A stretch of DNA of 64,000 nucleotides, taken from positions 1,426,001-1,490,000 of the forward strand of contig BJKQ01000002.1 of assembly GCA_006538405.1 (NCBI GenBank). The letters run 5' to 3'. A program made the translations under genes and the position numbers. Below the pieces are notes generated by a model that saw only the letters and a list, made by a program, of their open reading frames with translations, did not search any database and was not told where the DNA came from. This DNA is from Hansfordia pulvinata (lineage: Eukaryota; Ascomycota; Sordariomycetes; Xylariales). Below, one piece after another: positions 24,801-35,159 of this stretch. Each line of letters begins with the position of its first letter. Position 1 is the stretch's first letter.

Positions 24801-25940
24801 GCTCAAACCCAGCACTCTGGGTTGTCTAGTCCTCATCAACGCCCTGCACAACTACATCTGGGAGACTAGGCAACGCCACTACAACAAAGTGTGGACAAAT
24901 GAGGAGACGGACAAAATGCACCGGCATATTGAGCCTGCTCTTAAGGCGTGGCAGTCTGCATGGGCCAGCAACCCGAATCACAGTCTCGAGAGACCCAATC
25001 CCTTCGGAATGGGCCCCCTTTCCGCCGATGCGATTCCTCTTCTGGACTTGGCCTACATCCGGCTCTTTGTCAACATGTCGAGGACGAAGGAGAAGTTCTG
25101 GCAGCGCGACTGGGATGGTGTGGCTGAAGAAATGTCTCGCGGAACTGAGATTGTGCAACATGCGGAACACTCTCCCGCGTCGAACGCCGAGTCGACCACA
25201 GACCCGTCTGATGCATCTGCTGCTAGCTCGGTCTTCACTGACTCGCCGCCAACCCAACCAACATCTCCCGATTTCTCGACGACGAAACTTCCCCCAACCC
25301 GCCCGTCCAGATGCAGTCTCAGTCGTCCAGCCGCATCAGCTCTTCCCGGCGCGAGAAACACCTTCGCAAGGCTGCTTTCTACGCCGTGGACTCTCTCTGC
25401 ATGTCGGACAAGCTCGGGGTATCGTGGACCGAATTTGGCAGCCGGGACCTGCCAGTCCAGTCTGCCATGTGTGCCTTTGACTGTGCCCAAGTTCTGGCAG
25501 AGTGGGTGGCAACCCTCCAAGACCGTGTTGGTCGATACTTGGGTATCCTCGGCCACGACGATGTCGATGTGACGCAGGTGCCGGCAATCATGCTCTTGGA
25601 TGAAGACGACATCAAGCTCTTGACCAGGATAGAAGAGCTCCTCAGCAACGCAGAGCTCAAAATCAGCATGGATATGGTGAGCGGCAGCAACCACGGGCTC
25701 GAGTTACAGTACCAGATGGACGGGCCGGCCGGATATGCGGCCAAGATTTTGCGCGTGACATCGGTCTTGCTAGAAAAGTCCGCTGTATGGCCCGGTAAGT
25801 CTGGCAACGGCCCCCCCACCCCATATTGCGATGTACGACTAATCACCTTTCAAGTTCTTCATCTGATGGCTCGATGCCTTGAGACCCACACCAACCATGT
25901 GAGGGCACGCGCGGAGAGATCTGTTTCCTCGAGCGAGTAG
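21887..25940 (+). CDS. C2H2 zinc-finger transcription factor with fungal TF domain (AmdX/Adr1-like)
   Basis: Exons 21887-21944, 22353-25794 and 25855-25940, joined by GT-AG introns of 408 and 60 nt. Two adjacent C2H2 fingers sit at residues about 80-130: [20 protein letters not shown], then [21 protein letters not shown] disordered Ser/Met/Asn-rich stretch follows, and then a fungal-specific TF middle homology region from about residue 525 ([20 protein letters not shown]). This finger-plus-MHR architecture is that of Adr1/AmdX-type regulators. The frame breaks twice: at the C6 run 23076-23081 (after LRTAP; the other frame continues [20 protein letters not shown]) and near 25244-25250 (before [17 protein letters not shown]). 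Both are explained by one missing base each; repaired, the protein is about 1195 residues. Targets unknown. Confidence 0.88.
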
Positions 25941-28309
25941 TGTCCCTAGGTTCAGAAGATGATGTGCCCTCAGAAAGCAAGGATCCACTCTGCTCTGGCC
26001 ACATCTGCCGCCTGGTCAATCTTTACTCATAGCATCACTGCATCGAATTGGCAGCCTGTACTGAGTGCGACAAGTCTGGAGAGACTAACAAAGAGGGCCG
26101 GGGCAACTGGAGATATTGTTGCTGGGGCGTGGCCCAATTTTTTTGGCTGGCCCGGTGCAGGTCGACACGATCTGGAGCACCAGGGTTTCACGTTACAAGG
26201 AGCCCAGACGTTGCTGAAAGATTTGTACTGGTAGCGCTGAGTCGTGGTGCGCTGTGGCTCGTCGCAGTATCGAGCCCACAATTTGGAGGAGGAGGAGGAG
26301 TGATCTCTTTTCATTTCCACGCCCACAGGGGCGTGCGACGCCGGATCTCGTATATCTTGCCAGGCGGTGAGGTCTGTACAGAGACTTGTAAATCGAGACC
26401 GGCTTTTCTTCCTCTTCTTTTTTTTTGTTTTCTTTTTTCCCCCTCCCCATCGATGTTTATTAGTCGCAGGATGAGTACATCCTAGGATATGAGGCTGGAC
26501 AGGAAGCCAGGTGAACGCTCGCAAGGAATGAATTGACGAGTCTTGATGAACCATCGACGAACAGCTGACGAAGTATGAAGGGGTCTCAGGGATCTAGAGA
26601 AATGCTGGGAAGGGGTTTGGACAGACAGACGTGTAGGGATTGAGTGGTGTTGTACATATAGGAGGCAATTGCCGTGCCAGTCGACGTGGTCCAAGCCTGG
26701 GAGGCAGAGGTGGGTGTTGTCTGTTCAACAAGACGGTGTGGCTGGCTTCCTAGATAGTATTATGGAGCAGCAGTTGCTACCAAGATGCAGTGCCGGATTC
26801 ATATTGATGCTTTGCGCCAGTGAGTGACGCCTAGAGGGGTGGGACGGGGACGTGATGGAGCGCGAAAAAGCGAGGTGGCAAGAGGAGAGCAGCGAGCACG
26901 TGCGGGGCAGTGTTGTCGAGCCGGGCTATCGCAAGGAATGGGAGCAGCTGGCGGGGATCTCGCGAATAGTGGCAAGAAGCGAGCAAAGAAGCAGAGCGAG
27001 CTGGTAGAGGGGGGGGGGGGGGCGGTGGCGTGGGATCCTCGCGTTCGGTGATGCGGGCGTCAAGGCCGAAGTGGTCGATTTGTTACAGCCCGTATTGTAA
27101 GATGGTACCTATCGTAAGCGCACGTACTGAGGTTAGGTGCCCAAGGTAAACCTGAGCAAGTAAGGTAAGTTGCATGTACCTATCTAAGGTACGCAGAAAC
27201 TAGCAAATACCGTCAAACAGGTACATGTGTCTTAGGAGGTCGAAGTTATCAGTCGACCTCAGCCCATGACCTACTCGTACAACCTGATCCAAGGTACAGT
27301 ATGCACCTTCTATCAGTTCTCTGGTCGGGGATACTTTGGGCATGCCTTGGCCAAGCACCCTTGAGGTGAGAAACGAATCGGTACTTTTGCGCAGACGATG
27401 GGGCGGGCTCGGCTAACGGGGGCCAGGGCTTGACGACTCATTAGGTACGGCACCAGTGCTACTGTCTGGGTGAGATCCATCTCGGTAGTTCACTCTGGAG
27501 CAGCAACTAATAAAGCCGACGTTCTCGTCTTTTGGCGCGTACCTACGAGTACTCGTCGTCCGTAGTAGTGGGGCATCTGAGATACGCGTAGTCGGGACAT
27601 TGATACTCGTAGATCAAACCCAAGACACAAGGTACCGAGTTCAGGGTCTCGGTCAGAGCAGTGCGGGGACCTCGAAGATCCCATGGATGCAACCTTAGGT
27701 AGGTATAGATCTGGAGGACGTGAGGACCCCGGACCTTGGACAGGTACTTTACGAGTAAGGTTAAAATCATGTCGCGTCGAGTGTCGGCGCCGGTGTCCCG
27801 GGCGAGAACGAGAGACCTACTACTGCTCGTAACGAGGCGGTCGATTCAGCTGGCGCTCTCGCATTCGCCTAGAGACCGAACGCGGCGGCTTTGTCGGCCT
27901 TGGATTGGCCGCCTCTTTGATTGACAGCACGACTTGGGTACGCGTACGAGTACCCCAGTCGTGCTTGATCCATCCGACCCAACCCAATCCCGTCCCATCT
28001 TTGCCATCCTCGACTCGACCGACTGCTGCACCCGTCCGCTGCTCGCCCCAATTCCGGCCGCGCTCGTGCTAATATAATACTACAGCAACTCGCCCTGCCC
28101 CTCTGACGATCTCGAGCGCGAACTCCAGCCCGCCCAAGCTGCCACCCTATTTCACGGACCGACCGACCCACGCACGATACCTGCCTACGGAGACCGCCTT
28201 GCATCATCCCTTATTATTAGTGTCCCCCTCCTCCCCTCTCAGGCGCTCGCAGGCGGCCGCCCACCCCCGGCGCGCGCGCGCTACTACTGCTGAGACAGAC
28301 GCAAGGGCC
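25941..28309. other. Intergenic region
   Basis: No supported gene. It contains a 14-nt poly-G tract (27009-27022) and five TACGAGTA/TACTCGTA copies (27272, 27544, 27604, 27750, 27945), the densest group in the window. They lie 0.36-1.04 kb upstream of the next gene's ATG. Confidence 0.5.
27009..27022. repeat. Poly-G tract (14 nt)
   Basis: A run of 14 G residues in the intergenic region. Confidence 0.85.
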
Positions 28310-31300
28310 ATGGACGAGGACCGCAAGGACAAGGACGTCGACACGGCCGTGGGGTCGCCGTCCAGCCCCGCGGCCTCGCCTGTGTTCCCGGCCGACGCCG
28401 CTTCGACTCTGCCGGACGCCGACGGCAAGGCCCGTGACCAGGGGGAAGACACTGACGAGAAGAGACGCCACGTCGACGTCGCCGACGAGGAGCCCCCCCG
28501 TCGTCGCTCAGCCAGCCGCCATGGCAGCAACGACACGGCGGCGACGACGATAGCGCCCGCGCCCGCGCCCGCGGCGGCCACAGCTCAGCCCGACATCGCC
28601 GCCCCGCCGCTCCAGCAGCCCGCCGCCGGCAAGAAGAAGCAGCAGCAGCCCGTCGTGGCCCGCCTCGTGGCCCGCCTGGGTCTCGATCCGCTCACCGTCA
28701 TCACCTGTGCCAAGTCAGCATGCCCTGCTCCCTTCTCTTCTCTTCTCTTCACATTGCGCTGTTGTGTCTCGTTGCGATGATGTGTGTGTGTGTGTGTGTG
28801 TGCCCTCCTTGGACGTTGCCCCTTAACTAACTCGTCTGCAGAGGCGGCATTGCCCCCGTCATAGGCCTGGCCATCTTCCAGGCGACGCCCGTCGCGCGCA
28901 CCTTTGCGACCCTGGGCTACACCGTCGCCATCTTCGCCGTTCTGGCCATGCCCATCATGCCCCGCGGCAAGTACATCCAGACCCTGATCCTAAACCTCGT
29001 CTTCATGGGGGTCGGCGCCGGCATCGCCGCCCTCGCCCTGTGGTCCGCGCTGCAGGCTCGCTTCCACACCCAGACCGACGCCGGCGTCGCCTACAACCCC
29101 AGCCAGGCCGCCGTCTCGGCCATCTGGCTCTTCTTCAGCACCTGGTTCGCCAACTCGCTGCGCGCCAAGAACCCCGCCCTCAACATCCCCGTCATCATCT
29201 TCTCCATCCTCACAAACATCCTCTGCACCCTCAGCCCCCGCATGCAGAGCGACGCCCAGTTCCGGGCCGTCGTCAAGCAGCTCGTCACCGCCATGCTGAC
29301 CGCCTTTGGCCTCGCCACCGGCGTCGCCCTGCTCATCCTGCCCACCCCCAGCCGCAAGGTCACCTTTGCCCAGATGAAGGGGCTCGTCATGATGGTCCGG
29401 GGCGCCCTCAAGCTCGACAAGGCCTACCTCCAGTGCCTCGAGCGCGAGGACATGTTTGCCGTGCCCGTCGACGTGAGCTCCGGGTCCGGCATCGCCGCCG
29501 ACGACAAGCCCGTCGCCGCCAGCAAGAAGAGCAAGGGCGCCCGGCAAGCGAGCCAGGCGCCCAAGCCGAGGACCACCGCCGAGGCCAAGGCCATCAAGGA
29601 CTCCCTCCTCGGCATCCGTGCCTTGTTCGGCAAGATCCAGGCCGACCTCCAGTTTGCGCGCCGCGACATTGCCTGGGGCAAGCTCGCGCCGTCCGATATC
29701 CGCGTCGTCTTCAACCTGCTGCGCTCGCTCGTCATCCCCGTCGTCGGCATCAGCACCGTCGTCGACGTGTTCCAGCGCCTGGCCGAGAAGCGCGGGTGGG
29801 TCACCGACGCGCAGACGACGCCGCCCGAGGTCCTGGCCGAGAAGAACGAGGAGAAGCGGGTCTGGAACCAGGTCATGAAGCAGCTGCACGCCCCTTTCGA
29901 GGCCCTGTCCGAGGCCATCGACGGCGGCATCATGCACGCCGCCATCCAGCTCGAGCTCCTGCCGCGGCCCAAGAAGAGCCCCTCCGCCGACGTCGAGGCG
30001 ACCGCGGGCGCCGTCCGCCCCGGGGATCCCGGCTTCGCCGACCTCCTCAAGGTCAAGGTGCAGGCCTTCCGCGACGTGCGGCGCGACGTGCTGCGGGCCT
30101 GGGCGCACGAAAAGGGGCTGCTCAAAGACCCCAGCAACTTCGAGGAGGTCAACTCGATCCCCTTCCCCCAGCACGACGCCAAGCACCGCGGTGACCAGGC
30201 CCAGCTGTACGTGCTCCTGTATCTCGAGACCCTGGTAAGCCACCCGAACCCCATCTTTGGACCTGTTCCCGACACGAGATCTGCCGCTTACATACGCGAA
30301 CGTGCGATGTAGATGCAAGCTGCGGGGAGCGCAGTGCTGAACCTGGTCCTGTTCGCGGACCGCAAGGTGGCCGACGGGACCATGAGCAGGAACCGCCTGA
30401 TCGTGCCCAAGATGAAGCAGCTCAAGCGGTGGGTCACCAGCATCGTCGAGGACGAGGACCAGTCGCGGGACTCGGCCGGCGACTTTCTCGACTCGGGCTA
30501 CTCGATCGTGCACATGGGCGACGGCTTCAACAAGAAGGACCCCGAGCATCTGCCGCCGACCAACGCCTGGCAGCGCTTCGGCAACCTGATCCGACTGGGC
30601 TCCAAGCTGCTGGCTTCGGAGGAGTCGGGCTTCGGCTTCCGCGCGGCCTGCGCGACCCTCACCGTCGGTATTGTGGCGTTCCTGGAGCACACCTACGTCT
30701 TCTTCAACCAGCAGAGACTCGTGTGGGCCATGATTATCATTTCCATCGGCATGACGCAGAGTAAGTCTTCTCACTCCTTGTCCCGTTTGCTCTGCCGCGC
30801 CCCAATGCTAACGGCCGCCCACAGCTACCGGCCAATCGCTTTTTGGCGTCATGTGCCGCATCGCCGGGACGGTCCTCGCCATGGTCTTCGCGCTGATCAA
30901 CTGGTACATCGTGGACTCGCATCCCGCCGGTGTGCTCGTCTTTCTGTACTTGTTCCTGGTCGTCTACCACTACGTCTTCATCAAGTACCCGCACCTCATC
31001 CCCGCCGTCATTGTCTGCATGATCACGCACGTCATGATCATTGGCTACGAGCTGCAGACGGACAAGATCGGTATCAAGGTGGCCGAGTCCAGCGGCCAGC
31101 CGTTCTACCCGTGCGCAAGACCCCTCCTCTCCTCCCCTCTTCTCTTCTCTTCTCCTGCTCAGACGCACGCCGAACTTCTGCTGACAGCGTGACGCCAGGA
31201 TCTACGAGCTCGCGCCCTACCGCCTGGCCTGCGTCGTGGTGGGCTGCGTGGTGGGCTTCTTCTGGACCATCTTCCCGTCGCCGATCACGGAGCGCACGTG

Positions 31301-32233
31301 CCTGCGGCGCGACCTGTCGGCGACCCTGTTCCTGCTGGCGAGCTACTTCGGCACGGTCAACGAGACGCTCAACTGCACCGTCAACTGCGTCGGCGGCGAC
31401 GTCGGGGAGAAGGGCACGCCGGCGCAGCGCCTCGCCAAGCAGCGCAACGTCCTGTGGGGCAAGCTGATGCTGGTCCTGCCGTCGCTGCGCCAGCACGCCG
31501 ACTTCCAGCGCTACGAGCCCACCATCGGCGGCCGATTCCCCGCGAGGAGTACGAGGACATTGTCGCGCGCGCCACCCGCATCAGCTCGTACCTCTCGCTC
31601 ATCTCGTCGACCGTGGCGCAGCAGCAGCAGAGCGCTCCCGCCGAGGGGGCCGGCGGCGGCGGAGGCGGGCTATCGCACGATTGGAAGCGGGCGCTGTCGG
31701 GGGTTCTGGCGGACCTCGAGCCGACGCGCGACAGCATCATCTGCACGCTGACGCTGCTGTCCAACGCGCTGCATTCGGGCCACGCGCTGCCGCCGCACCT
31801 CGAGGTGCCGCGGCCCTACGAGCTCAGCCGGCAGCTCGAGGTGTTTGCGGCGGGCGGCGGCGGCGGGGCCGGCGGCGGCAGCGACACGGAGGACGAGCAG
31901 GGCGAGGGAGATGAGCGACAACAACAACAAAAACAACAACCACAAAGCCGCAGCCGCCCCCGACCGCACAGCATCCCGGGCCTGCTGGACGCGGCCAACG
32001 ACTCGCAGGCCGGGTACGCCGAGTTCGCGGTGCTGCAGATCTGCAGCACCCTCGTGTGCGACGACCTCGAGGGCCTGACGCGCGCCGTCGGCCGGCTCGT
32101 CGGCACCGTCGACTACAGCTTCCAGGTCGAGCTGACCCGCATCGCGAGCAGCAGCAGCAGCAGCGGCGGCAGTGGTGCGGACCTGGTGGCGGGGGCCTCT
32201 TCGGGTGGCGCGAGGAGGCGGGGGAGGGCTTGA
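28310..32233 (+). CDS. ArAE/DUF2421-family multi-pass membrane protein (Bre4-like)
   Basis: Five exons: 28310-28713, 28842-30234, 30313-30760, 30825-31110 and 31199-32233. An acidic, Pro/Ala-rich cytosolic N-terminus (about 135 residues) precedes a first block of transmembrane helices (GGIAPVIGLAIFQATPVART through LVTAMLTAFGLATGVALLI). A soluble helical region follows, then a second membrane block (ATLTVGIVAFLEHTYVFF through VIVCMITHVMIIGY) and a long C-terminal domain. This two-block layout is that of the fungal aromatic-acid-exporter-like (ArAE_2 / FUSC) proteins such as yeast Bre4; substrate unknown. The frame breaks at the C4 run 31538-31541: GGRF must be followed by PREEYEDIVARATRISSYL in the next frame. 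One missing C restores about 1188 residues with all intron phases consistent. The first intron uses the unusual donor GTCAGC and contains a (TG)11 repeat. Confidence 0.88.
28781..28802. repeat. (TG)11 microsatellite in intron 1
   Basis: Perfect TG dinucleotides within the first intron (28714-28841) of the ArAE-family gene. Confidence 0.9.
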
Positions 32234-32426
32234 GGTCTGAAAAGTGGCGCCGTTATTTCTCCTTCCGTACCTAGACAAGCAAAGCCGCATGATACCACGA
32301 TATAACCACGATGCAGGATATTAGAAAAACCGAGATACAAATAATGTTTATATCATGATATACAGCTAACCCATCGCCTGTCCCGGATCGTGATACGAGA
32401 GTGGGCTTATATGAGGGGGTCGATAA

Positions 32427-32450
32427 CCCCCCCCCCCCCCCCCCCCCCCC
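32427..32450. repeat. Poly-C tract (24 nt) between convergent genes
   Basis: A run of 24 C residues lies 22 bp beyond the alcohol dehydrogenase stop codon and about 190 bp after the ArAE-family stop. It is the longest mononucleotide run in the window. Confidence 0.9.
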
Positions 32451-32472
32451 AAAAGTTAATTGTTGCCCTCAT

Positions 32473-34179
32473 TCACCTGCTGGTGTCGACGACGTAGCGG
32501 CCGGTGATCCTGCCCTCCTCCATCATCTTGTAGACCTCGCCGAGCTCGCTCAGCCCGACGACCTTGTAGGGGATCTTGACGAGGCCGCGCGCGTAGAAGT
32601 CGAGCGCCTCGGCCGTGTCCTGGCGGTTGCCCACGTAGCTGCCCTTGATGTTGATCATTCTGAGAAGGTGGGGGGAGTAAAAAGACGATGTTAGCGGGGA
32701 CAGGCTTCTGGGAACATGAGGGGTTATGGACGTTGTTAAGGAAGAAGAGTAGCGAGGAAAGGGGATTATGGAAACGAGAGAGATCAAAAAGGGAGCGGGA
32801 ATCGAAAAGGGGAAATAGAATAGTGGAAATCAAAAGGAGGAAATGGAAAGGGGTGGAAAAGGGGAATGGAAAGGGAAAAAAAAGGGGGAAATGGAAAAGG
32901 GAAATTAGAAAGGGGAAATCAAAAAGAGGAAATAGAAAAGGGGGAATTCTGACAAAAAAAAAGAAGAAGAAAAGACTCAACTGACTTGGTAACCGTGTCA
33001 AACACAGGGGCCTTCAGCACCGCGCCCGCGGGCAGGCCGACGCAGACAATGGTGCCGCCGGGCCGGACGTACTCGGCGGCCTGCTGGAAGGGCCGCTCGG
33101 CGACGGCGACGAGCAGCACCGCGTCGGGGCCCATCCCGTCCCGCCGGCGGCTTTCTTAACCTCGCTCACCACGTCGCAGCCGCCGGCAGCAGCAGCAGTA
33201 AAATCGACGTAAGCCTCCGCTCCCAGCCGCCTGCACGCCTCGCCCTTCTCCCGCCCGCCGTCGACGGCGACGACCCGCAGGCCCATCGCCCGCGCGTACT
33301 GCACCGCCGCGGTGCCCAGCCCGCCGCCCGCCCGACCACGGCCACCGTCTGGCCGGGCCGGGCCCCGCTCTCCTTCAGGCCCCGGTACACCGTCAGCCCC
33401 GCGCACAGCACCGGCGCCACCCCTGCCAGCAGCGCCTCGTCCTCCTTGTCCGCCCCCTCTCCTTCTTCCCCTTCTCCTTGTCCTCCCGATGACGACGAAG
33501 ATGATGGAGACGACAACGACGACGGCAGGAGGACGGACCGCGGGATGAGCGCGACCTGCGCCGCCTGCGCGACGGCGTACTCCTGGAACGACCCGTCGAC
33601 CGTGTACCCGCTGAGCTGGGGCCGGGGGCACAGCTGGTCGAGGCCCCGGCGGCAGTACGCGCACGACGCGCAGGTCCCGTTGAGCCACTTGACGCCCGCC
33701 AGAGCGCCCAGGGGCAGGAGGTTTTCCTCGCCCTCGCTCTCGCTCTCGACCAGGGACCCGCGCGCCACTATCACCCCGACCCCCTCGTGCCCGCCCACCA
33801 GGGGCAGCTTGGAGGGCAGCGGCCAGTCCCCCGCACCGCGTGCAGGTCCGTGTGGCACACGCCGCTGTAGCGGATGCGAAGGAGCACCTGGGAGGGCGAC
33901 GGCGTGGGCACCGGGATCCGCTTGTAGACCACGGCTGCGAGGGGGTGAGGGTGACGGTGTCAGTTGGCTTTCCGCAAAGGAGGAAGAGGGAGGGGGGGGG
34001 GGGGGGCGAAGGTATATATGCGAAAGTAGAGGGGGGGAGACTATAAGAGCGTATTCGCGGAAGATGGGGATAACTCATGCCACAGGGATGTCGGGTTCTC
34101 CGGACAGGGGTAACTCACGACCGCCCTTCTTCTCTACCACCTGCGCCCACTGCTCTTTCGGGATCTCGTAGGGGCTCAT
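32473..34179 (-). CDS. Zinc-dependent alcohol dehydrogenase (yeast Adh1 type)
   Basis: Minus-strand exons 34179-34119, 33934-32986 and 32659-32473. Visible family marks are the start [20 protein letters not shown], the catalytic zinc Cys in [19 protein letters not shown], the structural-zinc cluster [43 protein letters not shown], the NAD fold [20 protein letters not shown] and a C-terminal GRYVVDTSR. It interconverts alcohols and aldehydes with NAD(H) in the cytosol. A Ser/Gly/Glu-rich insertion of about 35 residues ([20 protein letters not shown]...) separates IPRSVL from [11 protein letters not shown], where yeast-type enzymes have a short loop. Three frame changes (at 33828-33832, 33331-33333 and 33140-33142 on the plus strand) are each repaired by one extra base in a C/G run, giving 399 residues with consistent intron phases. 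Intron 2 (32985-32660) is polypyrimidine on the coding strand. Confidence 0.88.
33992..34006. repeat. Poly-G tract (15 nt) in ADH intron 1
   Basis: A run of 15 G on the plus strand, i.e. poly-C in the first intron (34118-33935) of the alcohol dehydrogenase gene. Confidence 0.8.
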
Positions 34180-34304
34180 TCTCAATGGTATGAGCGACGG
34201 GGAAGTGTATAATGCGATAGATATGTTGTAGATGCCGTTGACTGCTCGGAGACGCCGTGAGGTGATGATGATGCTGATCGAAGAAGAACCGCGGGCCCCG
34301 ACCC

Positions 34305-34312
34305 TATTTATA
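34305..34312 (-). promoter_or_regulatory. TATA box of the alcohol dehydrogenase gene
   Basis: TATAAATA on the minus strand, about 126 bp upstream of the ATG at 34179. A clear TATA box fits a highly expressed metabolic gene. Inferred from position and sequence. Confidence 0.55.
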
Positions 34313-35159
34313 CACCAACACCATCACCAGCACCACCACTTTCGCACACATCATGACAAGACCACCCAGCTTGCACGCAGACCACCCAGATCTCCCACTC
34401 CCACGTGTGCGCCCCCGTTCGCAAAATCGTACGAGGAGGTCCCCTGGACGAAGCCACACGCGTCCTTCCAGCCAACAGCCTCAGACGACAGGCGTAGCTC
34501 CGGAGGGGGGCCAAAGGGGCCTCCAGTGGTCCGGCTTCGGTCGAGAGGAGACAGAGTTTGGGGCCGCGCGAGGGTCTAGCCCCCGCGGGGGAGAGCTGGT
34601 ACGGCTGCCGATGATCAGTATTGACGTCTTTTGGCGGCGGGAAATAAAAACCCCCTTGGGCCGGGGTCTGGAGCTGGGGAAAACGCGGGGTATCGTTCGA
34701 CCCCATGGAGTAATTCGGCCGAGTGGTTCCCTTGGTGGTGGCCGTGGTGGCGGCGGCGGCCTAGCCTCAGCTCCTGAGCTGTAGACCACGCCACTCCGCC
34801 TCTGTTTTGAAGGCCTTCAGTCCGCCTGGCTTGCTCGTTTGCAGCATCTTGTGGCAGACTGTCACATGGCTGCCAGGTTTCGCTCACCAAAGTCAGGGGC
34901 TAGTCTAGGTAGTCTTTAGAGTTTTGCGTCCAGTCACGACACAAAAATGAGGAGGACACCACGGCAACATGCAAGGAGGCCACCGCCTTTGGCCCGAGAG
35001 TGTTTTTTTTTTTTTTTTTCGGAAAGAATCTTGTAACTTGCCCTCCGTTGATGATTACAACTTTTGATATCTCTCTATATGACAGTGGAAAATGCAAGAT
35101 AATGAAAGAAAGGGGGGCCCGGGCGAGTGAGTCTCCACAGGAGAGGAACCTACACTGTG
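34313..35159. other. Intergenic region between ADH start and ABC stop
   Basis: Upstream region of the alcohol dehydrogenase and 3' region of the ABC gene, both transcribed leftward. It contains a T run near 35007-35019. No supported coding sequence. Confidence 0.45.

Noticed and set aside
28990..30774. A 594-codon open frame on the minus strand
   Set aside because: It is antisense to the ArAE-family exons, is Gly/Asp/Leu/Val-rich with no domain, and runs across that gene's intron. It is a shadow of GC-rich third positions.
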